Source: Pneumocystis sp. 'macacae'
Taxonomy: Eukaryota; Ascomycota; Pneumocystomycetes; Pneumocystales; Pneumocystaceae
Direction of reading: 5' to 3'
Assembly: GCA_018127085.1 (NCBI GenBank)
Contig: CM030727.1
Coordinates: forward strand, 248,001-312,000
DNA: 64,000 nt
Each line of letters begins with the position of its first letter. Position 1 is the stretch's first letter. Shown piece after piece: positions 48,607 through 60,734 of this stretch. The notes below the pieces were generated by a model. That model saw only the letters and a program-made list of their open reading frames with translations, ran no database searches and was not told where the DNA came from. Position numbers and translations under genes: made by a program.

Positions 48607-49153
48607 CACAAAGTATTTCTCAGAAAAACATAAGATTTAAAGAAATATAAAATCTACCATCAAAATATCAAATATATACCTATACATTCGACTTAAAACA
48701 GCCATCTTAAACAGCTTATCATAGAAACATTGCGAAAACAATTAATGCAGTATAGTGCTGATTTAAACATAAAGCATATTAACATTCCGATTAGAGTTAT
48801 ATTATGCCGATTAGCAAAAAATTATAAACTTTTACAAATATCTATTCTAATATATTTCATATATTTTATGCTAGAAAATAAAAATCTCTGTATATTCATT
48901 TTATACATTTCATTTTATCCCTTTATATCTTAAATTTACTAGATTTGTAAACGATTAGACCTTTCATAACAGCGTAAACATTATTTTAAAAAACGGTAAA
49001 CGTAAAAGAACAACAGATTATATATATAAAACACACTAGATCATAAGAACATAAGTACAATATAATATTACGAGAAATTAGTCTAAGTAAATAATTTTTT
49101 TTTCCAAAAAAAACAGCCCTTTTTTTAAACAATCCATCTCGATATTTTCCAAT
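48607..49153. other. A+T-rich intergenic region
   Basis: About 550 bases between ENV10 and the NudE gene. A 67-codon plus-strand frame at 48730-48933 has a hydrophobic tail but no homology I can see, and is probably chance. Nothing else seen. Confidence 0.45.
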
Positions 49154-50851
49154 ATGTTAATCGCTAAAGACATAAATATTAATGAGGAACACGAAATTGT
49201 AAAAGAGAAAAACTTAACCCTTCATGAAAAGTATGATATTTCTGATTTAAATCACAGGGATTTAACGTAATCTTATATAAAACAGTATATTTTTATACAA
49301 CATATTTATGTTTTTTAGAAATATTGATTCATATAAAGAACGATGTAAAGAACTGGAAAAAGCATTAATAGAAACACGTTCTGCATTAGATGATTTTCAG
49401 ATAACAAGTAAAGAGCTTGAAGATGCTCTCGAGCAAGAGCTTGAACATACAGAGAAACAATATCAAGAATTAAAGGAAAAAAATTTATCATTACAAAAAG
49501 AAATAGAACGATGGAAGGCATGGAAAACCATATAAAAATGATTTTACTAATAATTTTGCAAAAGAACATATATGAACAATATCGAAATGAAAATACAGTA
49601 TCGACATTAGCGATGCAACGAGAAATTGAAACACTTAAAGAAACACATAAATCTATCAGGTCCAAGATCACTGACCTAGAATTGAATAATGATACAATGG
49701 AATGCAGAGAGAGGCATGAGAATATCATATTATATTTTTATTAATTCTTTTCTAGAGTGGTTCAATCATCCTTTGAAGATTTAGAGACTAAATATAACAA
49801 ACTGTTAGAAGAAAATGCCTTTCTTGAAGCAGAGCTTGCTATCCAGAAGTCACTAGAAATTGATAATCAAAGATTAAAAGATGAATTACGCGACACATAT
49901 CTTGAACTTTCATTAACAAAAGAAAAACTTGAACAAGTACAAGCAGAAAAAGAAGAAATGGCATCAAAAGTACTGCTATGGCATCACGCACATCGCCCTC
50001 CTAACACTTCAGTAATACAAACATTGCCAACGACGAATGCAACACTCGAACAAAAAAAAGCAACAAACAATGATCAAATTAGCATTCCATCTATGATTCC
50101 GGCATCAATAACAAATGAAAAGCACAATCAACCTTACTCAATAAAAGTAATGCGAGAAATGTCAAAGCGTGTCAAAGTATTAACTTTTTTCAATAAAAAA
50201 TATAACCGTTATTAGAATCTTGAATCGCGTCTTCACTCATGTCGAATGTTAGTAAAACCACTTTCATCGCGCCAAATACAGTACAACTCATCTCTCCCTA
50301 TTATGGCACCTAAGTTGAATAATCATCACGATAAAACATCAGAAACTGCAGAATTATCATGTCATCAACCCACATCACCATCGAATCTCCAATATACGCA
50401 ATCATCCCAGAAAAATGCATCAACACAAAATACTAAGCCTTTATTCAACAATCCATCATCAACTCATTTATACAAATCCAAAGTGCCAGTAAATAAAATA
50501 ACATCTAAAACATCAGAACCATTTTCATTTAAGGAAAATAGATGCGAAACATTCAGTGATATAAAAAGCAGTATAAATATGTCATTTCGCAGGTTTTCAA
50601 TAAAAAAAATGGCATTTGAGGGAAATCCTATGAAATCTCCAAAAAGAGAAGCCATTCCTTCCACAATGCTTACTCCTAAAGAAGAACATAAAAAAAGAAT
50701 GTCTGGCATCCCTCAAAAAATTCATCCTATAAAACTAACACAAAGTCTATTGAGGAAAAAAAGCAGTAACATATTTGAGACTTCATCCAACTATCCTCAA
50801 CGAAAAATTATTCACATGTCAAGTCTAATCAATTTATCTAAGTATAAATAG
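49154..50851 (+). CDS. NudE-family nuclear distribution protein
   Basis: Starts MLIAKDININEEHEIVKEKN. After an intron, YKERCKELEKALIETRSALD and FQITSKELEDALEQELEHTE give the Lis1-binding coiled coil typical of NudE/NDE1. The characteristic SKITDLELNNDTMECRER ... SFEDLETKYNKLLEENAFLE AEL follows. After the coiled coil is a Ser/Pro-rich basic tail (about residues 220-440) with no fold evident. NudE links Lis1 to cytoplasmic dynein and helps nuclear positioning and spindle function. Two introns (49518-49564 and 49714-49755) appear to begin with GC rather than GT; the others are GT-AG. The conserved NudE block spans the second GC intron, which supports that join. Confidence 0.82.
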
Positions 50852-51211
50852 GAAACAGTTGTAATGCAATACCCGTAAATATCCTCCCTCCCAAACGCAA
50901 AATCATAAAACAGTAACAAATAGCGTTGTAGAAATATACCATTAATAACTTCACAGAAACCTTTTGACGATACCAAACAGCAATCTTTAGCACACTTAAC
51001 AACTATTTCCTATACAAACAAATACTCTCTATTAAATACCATTTTAATTGTATTTTTTAGAACATTTTTAAACAAATAGCACTTAAAAATATAACTTTTA
51101 ACACTAAACATGTCTCATCATACCCATCATTACTCCCAATCATTCATGTTGACTAGATTCCCGTATCATCTTATTTATCTCAGACCCAATATTGGATCCC
51201 AGTTCGAAATA
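50852..51211. other. Gap between convergent NudE and TRS20 genes
   Basis: About 360 bases of A+T-rich 3' flanking sequence for both genes. No gene or RNA recognised. Confidence 0.45.
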
Positions 51212-52019
51212 TCACAAATATTTTTTCGCAATCATTTTCACCTTTTGCTCAAATGCAAAAGACGTAATTGGCATGTCAACCTCATAAAAGGGATTCATCA
51301 AACACTTTGTGTATATATCGTAGACTTCTTGAAAAAAATGTCGAATTCCATCTTCATTGCGAATTTCATGTAGTAGCATGAACTTTATATCTAAAAAGTT
51401 AAAAATAGTAAAATAAACACCAGAACCCCTACTTCCTGCAGTTAAGAATGTGGAAACTGTTGCCTGATGAAATGTATCAAGAGACTTCATGTACCTTTTA
51501 ATATAGTTAGCATAATTCATAACAGCCTCAAATAATCTCAATTTGCAAAGATTAGAGTTAATTTTTACAGGACTATATATACAGGGTTAGAATTAGGGTC
51601 GATAAACTTGGATACATTAGCTTCAATAAAACAATGAAGCCTTCCAACAAACAGCATGTATCATATACATTAAATAGACAATTTTATAGATAAAAATCCA
51701 TTTATGACCCTAAATAGCACCAGTGTAGAACAGTATAAATATACTGCATATCTTTGCCTCTGCACATGCATTGACTGCTTATGCATACATTGCAGGCGAT
51801 ACCCACTGAATCTCCTCAACCAAGTCAAGTGTTGCATGAACAATAAACTGGTTGCGGTGACGAGTCTCTTCCCGAAACTATACACAAATATAAGCCACAT
51901 AAATGCAGTAAAATACTACAGACCCGTGCAACACCATCTCCTCCTGCTTTTCGTGTACCGAATTCTGCTTGAAAAATAGGATTGTCCTTTGTACCTACAA
52001 TAACAAGGAAGTACGACAT
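51212..52019 (-). CDS. TRS20: TRAPP complex subunit, sedlin/Trs20
   Basis: Starts at ATG 52019 with MSYFLVIVGTKDNPIFQAEF, the sedlin N-terminus. After a short intron the protein continues FREETRHRNQFIVHATLDLV, then EEIQWVSPAM. A long 294-nt intron (51495-51788) follows, and then YMKSLDTFHQATVSTFLTAG. A third intron precedes DIKFMLLHEIRNEDGIRHFF, QEVYDIYTKCLMNPFYEVDM and the C-terminal FAFEQKVKMIAKKYL. The longin-like fold and the NPFYE motif identify TRAPPC2. It links TRAPP core and accessory subunits in ER-Golgi and autophagy traffic. The large intron contains telomere-like GGGTTAG and TTAGGG words (51584-51598) and TATGCAT words. Confidence 0.9.
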
Positions 52020-52367
52020 ATTTATAGTTATCACAAGCCTCGAGGTATCGCAGACAACAGAATATAGTACAAAAAACAATTGTCATGCATTAATCAAAAC
52101 ATATATATGACCAATTACTGTATTTAATACAAAAAACGTACAGAACTCTTATACAAAGCTTTTATGTATGTTTCTTGTAGCATCCCTTAATAGTTTAATA
52201 CAATGCAGTTTGTCAGCTACTCGAGTAAATCTATTGCATTATATACATTAAGTACATCTTTATATACATATTTTTAAAACAATACATAGACTATATACAT
52301 TGCGTATACATTATATATCTACCGTATATGTATTATATGTTCACTGTGTTCTCAAGTTGTACACGAT
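52020..52367. other. TRS20/TIP20 divergent promoter with TATACAT words
   Basis: About 350 bases between divergent starts. At about 52,245-52,345 loosely repeated TATACAT/TACATTG words resemble an A+T version of the TATGCG arrays in the G+C island. No gene seen. Confidence 0.45.
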
Positions 52368-55339
52368 ATGGATCCCGTACACATCCCTGGTGCCTGGCAA
52401 AGTGGATGGATTAGTACAGGAAATATATCATTCGATCCAAAGAAGCAGAAACATAGAATGCAGGAATGCAAAGACATAGAGACACATATACAGGAGCTTA
52501 ATATACATCTAAATACACTTTCAGATACAGATGAAGTAGAACAGTGGATCGAATCTCTAGAGGAAGAGCTACAAGTTCTTAAGGAAGAAGTAAGTGTTGA
52601 AGAAGAATAGAAAAAGTGAAAACTAAATGTATATATTCAGAAAAAAAAAGAAGAATTAGAAGCTATATCTACGAAAAAAAAAGTACAGGAAGATAAAGAA
52701 AAGCTTGAAAGATACAAAGAGGCTATTGAGGACTGTATAGAGAAAGGAAGGAAAGAAGGAGAGTTTTGGGGGATTTTCGAGGAAAGAGAGACAGAATTGG
52801 AAAGAAAAAAGACCATAGTAAAACAAGAAGAAGCAAAAAATGAAGAAACTGCATTTTTTATGCAATTATATGCATCAGTGAAGCTTTTATGGCGTCTTGG
52901 AGACGCAAAGGAGTGTTTAATGACATTAATAAACATAGAAAAGCAAAGGTTTTTGTGGAAGATAGATATTAAGCAAACTAAGTGTATTCTACAGTGGCGA
53001 GGTGGAAAAATATCTTGAAACAGACGAAAAAAAGGCATTAAAAGCGTATCAAAAACTAATTGAATGGAGAAATACGACCAAAAAGCACTTCAGGAAGAGA
53101 GAACGGCCATTGATACATGTAGAAGCATTTGTTCAAACGAAAATGCGTGATTTATGGGGGAAAATGGAGGAAAAACTCTGCAGGTACATATTTTGGATAT
53201 TTATAGAAAAATAAACAGGAAAAAGAGATTTCCGTGGGAATTTAGAAAAAATAGGATGGCCAAACAAAATAAAGAATGGCGTTATACCGGACTCCGAGTG
53301 TTTTCAATGCTTTCGGACAAGTTTTCAAACATTATTAATACAGCATCAGGAAATGTATAGCATCCTTAACAAAAGAGAATTTAAAATCGGACGCTAACAT
53401 GGTAAAATAGTATTAGAAGCCTTGAAGATAAAGATGAACGCATTGAGTCTACAAATGTAGAGCATTCGGACGTTTTACTACCATTTCTTATTATGTCTGA
53501 TCCATTAAATATCCAATTTCGGTATCATTTCATGGAAAAGCGGAAAACAAATAGAATTGATAAGGTTTGTCGAATTATAGTTTATTTTTTTATCTTATTT
53601 AAACCTGTTTAGCCAGAATGGTTCTATACATATATATTAGATACTATATCATCATTTTCTGATTTTTTCTGCACTGAAATACAAAATATTGTTGATGAAA
53701 CTGCAGAAAATGATAGAAATTCTCTTAATGAATTCATTACCTGCTTATTAAAAATCCTAAAAGAAAAAATTCAAGCATCTATGAAATTTCTTTTAGTAGA
53801 TGTACATATATTTTCTCATTTTATTCATGAAACGATAAAATTTGATAATGTTTTAGAGCAAGATTTTGGCTATTTCCCATACAAGGGACAATGGAATGGA
53901 ATTATTAATACAGTCTTAGGAAAACCAGAAACTTTTACAACATGGATTGAACTTGAAAAAAAATGTAAATACTTTATCAACATAAGACACATTTATACTA
54001 ACATTTTAGTTTCAATGGAGCAATTTCAAGATATTATAAACCTAACAATATCGCCTGATGCATGGAATTTAGATTATGATAGTGTAGACGAATCAGAAAC
54101 AAAACCTACAGTTTCTTCACTTAGAATCAAAAATCTCATAGAGGGAATTACAGGTTAGTCGACTTAACATACTTTTAACTTTTCTAATCTTTAGAACAAT
54201 ATCGTTCTTTAAAAGATTTTAACCAAAAATCAGTATTTTTTACAGAAATTCAAAGTCATATTCTACGTAGTTATTATGAACGGCTAAAGTCTGCAACTGA
54301 TGCATTTGAAGCTACTTTTTCACGAATTATTCAAGCAGTATCTATGAATAAAACAGATGAAATAATCCATGGAGTAAAAGGATTAGAAACATTATCTAGA
54401 GTATATGGCAGTTGTATTTTTATAGAGTCATGTCTATTTGATTGGGATGATGATATTGTAATAATAACGATTTCTATATAATATTTCTTATAATGAGTTT
54501 AGTTTTTTCTTGAATTGTGGCAAGATTTCATATCCAATACTGAGAAAGATAAAATAATTAATGAAAGCTCAAACTTTGAAAATATGACCATTCTTCAGGG
54601 AACTGATCAAGGCAGTTTATTTAGTGAAATTTCATCTTTATACTTTAATCTTCACAATCGTATTGAAAAACTAATAATTCGACATTTCGAGCGTGAAATA
54701 AAAGAAGAATTACGACCATATTTCAAAATGTTAGTATTAAGAGAAATAAATTACGCACATATTTACAAAATTATAGTAATACATGGTCCTCTTCTGAAAA
54801 TCCGTCATCTTCAATAATTATGTCCTGTCCCGTATCTATTCAAATGGTTGATGCATTAACTCTCATAGACTCTATGTTAAATTTTTTAAAAAAAGCTGTT
54901 TCTCATTTAACATTTTTTCAGATTTATAAACAATTCTCGTTAAGTATTGAAAATCTCCTATGGAATAAAGTAATACTAAAAAATACTTTTTCTGCAAGAG
55001 GAGGAACACAATTTACCAGAGATGTATGGGAACTCTGGACCACTTGTAGCAAATATATCGAAAAACCAGAGCAAAATATGAAGAAGTATCTCTATTACAA
55101 ATGTATTAAAAATACATCTGATAAGTTATAGACTAGAAGATGCATGTACTTTACTATCTTTGTATTCTTCTGATGATAGCCACAATAAGTCAATATCAAA
55201 TGTTGGTGCAATAGTTTTCGATTTATACAAAAGTCCTGAAGAGAAAACGCAATACCTTAAAGAAATTGGCATTAAACACATAAACATCGCAGAAACAAGA
55301 AATATCCTTCAAAGAAGAATCGATTGCTGGGGACAATGA
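52368..55339 (+). CDS. TIP20: RINT1/Tip20-family tethering protein
   Basis: Starts MDPVHIPGAWQSGWISTGNI, followed by a coiled coil (ESLEEELQVLKEE joined to KKKEELEAISTKKKVQEDKE). Then come LLWRLGDAKECLMTLINIEK, GEVEKYLETDEKKALKAYQK and ENVL-type helical segments. The family core is clear: LLPFLIMSDPLNIQFRYHFM, EKRKTNRIDKPEWFYTYILD, then QDFGYFPYKGQWNGIINTVL, IELEKKCKYF, EQYRSLKDFNQKSVFFTEIQ, and the C-terminal blocks GGTQFTRDVWELWTTCSKYI and LEDACTLLSLYSSDDSHNKS. This order matches RINT1. Tip20 is a Dsl1-complex subunit tethering Golgi-to-ER vesicles. About eight introns; the first exon is the least certain join. Confidence 0.82.
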
Positions 55340-55715
55340 TTCCAAAAACCTATTTCCAAACGTAAAACCACTTTAATTCAGAATATTTTGCAGATATTTA
55401 TTTTTTTAAATGTTTAATTTCATCCATAAACAAGATCATAAATGTCTTTATTTCCTTGACTTTTAAATAAAAACATTAGCATTTTTTCTCAAAATATATT
55501 GATATACATAAATTAGGTTTATGACAAAGACGGTAAACCCAAGCAACACAACGATGAAAAGTTGGTGAATCCAATAGCTAAACAGATAAAAGTATTTAAA
55601 GTTTTAGATAAAAATCCTACCTTTTGCGTTAAATAAGGACTTGTTATTTGGAAAAATACCCGTTTCCACATTTTTTTCGAGTACTTCGTGACGTGTTTTT
55701 TTTATAAAAAATTTA
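55340..55715. other. Intergenic region upstream of the phosphatase gene
   Basis: About 375 A+T-rich bases between two genes on the same strand. It includes probable 3' UTR of TIP20 and the promoter of the phosphatase. Nothing distinct seen. Confidence 0.45.
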
Positions 55716-56732
55716 ATGGAAACTGGACTTAATACATCATTTAGCTTTTCTTATGATATTTTGCATGAAAAATTTGCACGTCTTCAACTTCTTGAAAAGC
55801 AACGGAAAAAAACATCACTAGTACCTTCTTCACCATGGTCCATAATGGATTCTCAAGAAACAGGAAACCTTTCAAGAAATCGATATTATGATATTGTTCC
55901 ATATGATAAATGCAGAGTGAAATTAGTAGATCAAGAAAATGATTATATTAATGCATCATATGTTTTTCTTCCAAATGGTCAAAAATATATAGCAGCACAA
56001 GTAAATTTTTTCTAAATAGAAAAATATTCATATTAATGATATAAGGGGCCTTTGCCATCTACTGTACCGCATTTTTGGAGTATGATATGGCACGAATTGG
56101 AGGATAACGGTATTATTTTAATGCTTACAAAAGTAGAAGAACAAGGCATTGAAAAATGTTCCAAATATTGGCCAGAAGAACAAGAAATATTAATCATAGA
56201 AGAAGTGTCTTTAAAGGTTGAATTTGTTGAAGTAAAATATGAAGAAAAAACGGAAACTATTATCCGCCATTTAAAATTATCAGGACTTGAAGAAAACAAA
56301 TCAGGATTAGTGAAGCATATCTTTCATGTATATTTTGGAAACTGGCCTGATCATAGTGTTCCCCAAGACCTTCAGCCTATCATAGATCTTATTTCTTTAA
56401 TTACTAATATGAGAAAAAAAAAAGATGATATCATTCTTGTTCATTGTAGTGCAGGTTGTGGTCGAACTGGAACTTTTATTGTTCTAGACTATTTAATATT
56501 AACATTATCCGAATTTAAACACAATTCAAGTAAAAAAAGCCGTATCTTTGATCACGACAAGGATCCCATTTTCGATGTAATTAACCATATTAGAAAACAA
56601 AGAATGGTTATGGTTCAAGTATTATTTATTCATGCATAATGTTACAATATTTATATGTAATAGAGCTTTTCACAGTTAGAACTTATCTATAAAGTGGCAG
56701 AATATTTCCTAAATCATAATACCCATTCTTAA
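55716..56732 (+). CDS. Protein tyrosine phosphatase
   Basis: Starts METGLNTSFSFSYDILHEKF. The KNRYxDxxP-type motif appears as NLSRNRYYDIVPYDKCRVKL, then DYINASYVFLPNGQKYIAAQ. After a short intron come GPLPSTVPHFWSMIWHELED and the WPD loop FGNWPDHSVP. The active-site P-loop VHCSAGCGRTGTF carries the catalytic Cys and Arg. The Q-loop IRKQRMVMVQ joins by an intron to LELIYKVAEYFLNHNTHS. It is a classical PTP of about 300 aa without extra domains. Fungal relatives such as Pyp1-3 and Ptp1-3 act on MAP kinases and cell-cycle regulators. The last join is chosen because it restores the usual helix after Q(T). Confidence 0.88.
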
Positions 56733-56831
56733 AAATATCATATACACAATAACTAAACTATACATCATTTCCAACATAGTCGTTTATACATCATATTAAT
56801 AATTTAGAAGAAAGCATTACTCTATTATCTT

Positions 56832-59800
56832 CTAATTATCTGAATCGGAAATATTTTTTGCATCTGAAGGCTTTCTTTTTTTTTTTGAAGGATTTAACGT
56901 AAATGCATTCACTTTTTTTAAAGAACTTATTATTTTTCCATTAGAAGGAAGACGAGGTTTCTGTTTTGAAAACAAATCTTCATCTTCTATTAATTCTGTT
57001 CCACCAGATTCTAATAGCTTTGACTTTAAAAACGGTTGCACCAAACCAATCTGACAATCGATCATATCCATTGTTATAGGTGCAAATCGTGGAGGAGGAA
57101 CGTGTTTGGTCTCTTGTTTCATCATATTTCTATAAATTAAATCAAAAAATAAAAAAAAAAAAACTAAAAAATATACACATGATTTGAAACACCTATTCCT
57201 TGCTGCATTCTGCCTTGTAATAGATGAAACGGTACCTTTAAGATATTTAAAAAAATAACTATTAAAAACCATCTTACTAATAATGAAGAAAGACCAAATT
57301 CTTTGTCCAAACCAAGTTCTTTAAATCCAAAAAAATCTTCACCTATTTTTTCAGCAAAGTCACCACTTATTTGTTACTGATGTGCGTTTTCACGAATAAA
57401 TGATACTTACTGGATTAAAGAATCATTATTTTCTAATTTTTCTTCATCAAAAGACAATGAGGGTTTCTATAAATAGTTAATATAATTAAAAAAAACACCA
57501 AAATACAATTGTCTCAACAAGACATGTTCGCAACTGTTTATGAATATCATTAAGTCTATTACTATATCTATCTATTCCATCTTTAATATAAGTTTCAAAC
57601 AAAGAAATATTCGAAATTCCATTTTCATAAAGTGCATGTAAAAGATTTTCCTATAAACTTTAGAAAGATAAATTTACTTTTAAACATACTTCTACTGTTT
57701 TACCTGATTTACTTTCTAAATATAATTTCAATGTTTTTCCAAGTTTTAGTAGAAATGAACCAGCAATATCAACTAAAGTATCTAAAGCACTGCTTTGATA
57801 TTCTATTAAATTAAAAAAAATAACTATAACTTAATATTCTTCCAACCTTCAAAACCTACATGATATAATAACGTAGAAACAAATTTTTCCAACAAACAAC
57901 ATCCTAATTCTTCTGACATTACTTCTACAAAATCAAATGAATCACCACTTTTATCAGGAATTTCCAAATTTAAAGGTTTCTGTTCTACAGGTGCTTTAAA
58001 GCAATTATAATATAACTAGAACAATAAATTATAGAACAAAAATTTTAAAATACTAACTGGACTCGCTTGTTGTACCATTCTTAGTGCATATACTTTACTA
58101 CAAAGCTTTCTAATTTTCCTTAAATCTTCAATATTTTTATATATTTTACGACAAATGCCTTGAGAAGGGGGATAAAATCGCGGATTAGATATGACATGTC
58201 TATAATATTATTTATTTATTTTTCATAAAAAATACTTACAAATAATCTTGAAATGTATTAGACGAAAAATCACATAATTCATCATTGGCAACAGCTATTT
58301 CAGGTAAACCAGAACAAACGTTATAAAGAATCATATAAGAACTTTCGGACATTTTTTCATCAGTATTTTCTTTTTCGAGATCAAAACTTTCAGATATTTC
58401 ACAATCTGAATAATATAGAATATTACAATTTTTTGAAAAACCAGCTTCCCATTCTTGGAACCTCGTCATCAACTTTGAATTTCTGCATATTGCTACAGCA
58501 TTCCCTCTTAATTTGTCTCCCTTTAAAAGTTTATGCCTTTCACTCTATATTTAATTAAATGATTAAACATAGAGTTAAAAATACTAACACAAATCTCTGC
58601 ACGAGCTTTTTTTGTTAATGTTTTCCATGCCTGATATACTAAGTCATCATCATATTCAGTTTTCTGGGTTAGATCTAAATTTTCAGGTCCAAAATTCGAA
58701 GTATATTCTTTATTAAACATGTTAGCATCATCAATTATTTCCTCATTATTATTCTTTAAAGAATTTGATGTTTCTATAATATTACTAGATAGTTGTGTTT
58801 CAAATGAATCAACCTCGGAATCTTTTGATTTGAGAAATTTAGAACATGAGTTTTTCTTAGCTGCAAATGCCAAAGTTTTTGGCTTATCTAAAATTCCTAA
58901 ATCTTATTAATTAAAAAGAAAAATCAAACAAATACTAACCATTATCGCCAATCTGCTCTTTATCATCATTATTTGGATCCATTCTTTCAACTTCTGATTC
59001 ATTCTTATCATATATAACAATATCTGGTACAAATTTAATCAAAGATAATGTTTTTTTACGCATAGCAATTGCATGCTTTCTAAGAAAGTGTGCCTTTTTC
59101 TATTAATCACTATTTTCCTATAATAAATAGATAACTACAGGATCTGCATTATAAACAAGACAATTTGACCAAATAAGCATAAGATCATCGACAAATTCTT
59201 TTTTACTGTTATATTGAAAATTTCTAAGTTTTTTCATAACAGTTCCCAAATCCATTGGATTTTTAATAACTATAGACTATTAGAAAACCTAATATAACCA
59301 TTAAATATAAAGCGTACCATCATAATAGTCAGGTGCCTCCCTTTTGCTAACTTTATTTAAAAAAGCAGTAGAATGTTCCTAAAACTAAATTAATAATATA
59401 TGAAAAAACTATTTTGTACAGTGTAAGCCCGCAATTCAAGGACAACTTTCTTTGCCGCATCATAAAGTTCTTGATAAACATGCTCCTCACACATCTTTAT
59501 ATATTAATCAATATATAACCACAAAATCCTCTCAGTACCCATTTTGACGTGCTTCGTACTTCAGAGAGAAGATTACGTAACTCAAAATCTGAAATAGATA
59601 TAAGTGACCGTTTGCTTTCTATAGCGGATAAGAGATGCTATATTTCATCATTAAAACACTCTATAACGCAAAAAAAGACCTTAAACGATATATTTTCCAT
59701 TTCAAAATTTGAAGTAGTCTAATATCATTAAAATAACAAAAAAGGTTTTATAACTTGTATAAATACATCCTCATCATAAGATATAGCATCAAAATCCATA

Positions 59801-60485
59801 GATCGATCAGAGACCTATTTCATGTTAAAATTCATCATTCCAACGACAAATCCTACATTTAATTTATGTAATTCTATCATTACGTCCCGGTCATCATCCA
59901 ATATATAATAAAGACGATTAATAAACGCCATAATTTGCTCATTTTCTTTCTTATTTATCTTATCCATATCTTTATTTGTCATTAAGGTTAAAAATAAAAA
60001 AATATCATACACTCTTTTGTACTTAGCTTTTCTAGACTATTTAAATTACTGGACTGATCCCCATTGTCCTCTTCATCATAACAATTATCATCAAGAAGCA
60101 TCGCCGTTCTAGAATCATACTTTTTACACCTTTTTTCTTTATAATTATCTAAACCTTGTAAAACCAAAGATTGATCCATTTTAAAAATATCGCTTGTATC
60201 AGAAAATATATGAGATTCAATTGCTTTTTCGTAAAGCATAAACCTGACTCGGAATAATACAGTAATTCTCTCTAAAATTTCTGATGACGATAGAGTTTCT
60301 ATAATATTTGACTTAAAATGAATAAATTGGTCCCAAAGAACAGGATCATCAATATAACTTAAAAAAATGTCTCCTTCTAAAGGTGTTAAGTACGCATGCC
60401 ATAGCTCTTTTTCTTTAATCAAGAGCGCCAAATGTCTTAATAACTCTGAATTAGTTGAAGTCCATAATGTTTCTATTTTGACCAT
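56832..60485 (-). CDS. SPT7: SAGA subunit Spt7-like bromodomain protein
   Basis: Starts at ATG 60485 with [21 protein letters not shown] long N-terminal region with acidic patches precedes the bromodomain, which is spread over several exons at about 59,400-59,000: [44 protein letters not shown], then [20 protein letters not shown]. Further on are [20 protein letters not shown] and [20 protein letters not shown]. The C-terminal histone-fold block lies at about 57,950-57,700 ([32 protein letters not shown]). The last exons carry [14 protein letters not shown] and a basic end. Spt7 organises the SAGA coactivator core and pairs with Taf10. Many short introns; exon joins in the first third are approximate. 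Confidence 0.85.
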
Positions 60486-60734
60486 TTTTAAGCCAGTAAA
60501 AACTTATTATCATTCTCCAAGGCTTATTTTCTATAAAAACTTTAAAAATCAATTAAAATATAAAGAAACAAAATACTTCTAAAAATCTCTTTAAAGCTCG
60601 TACAACTTTCTAAGTACGATGTGACCAAGGTTTAAGACAATAAAAGGTTTATCAAAAAAAACTGAAAAAAAAAAAAACAAAAAATCATGCAACTTTATAT
60701 ATTAATAATGCATGAAATACATATATTTATCTAA

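Noticed and set aside
48730..48933. Small hydrophobic frame downstream of ENV10
   Set aside because: A+T-rich chance frame without known motif or splice context.
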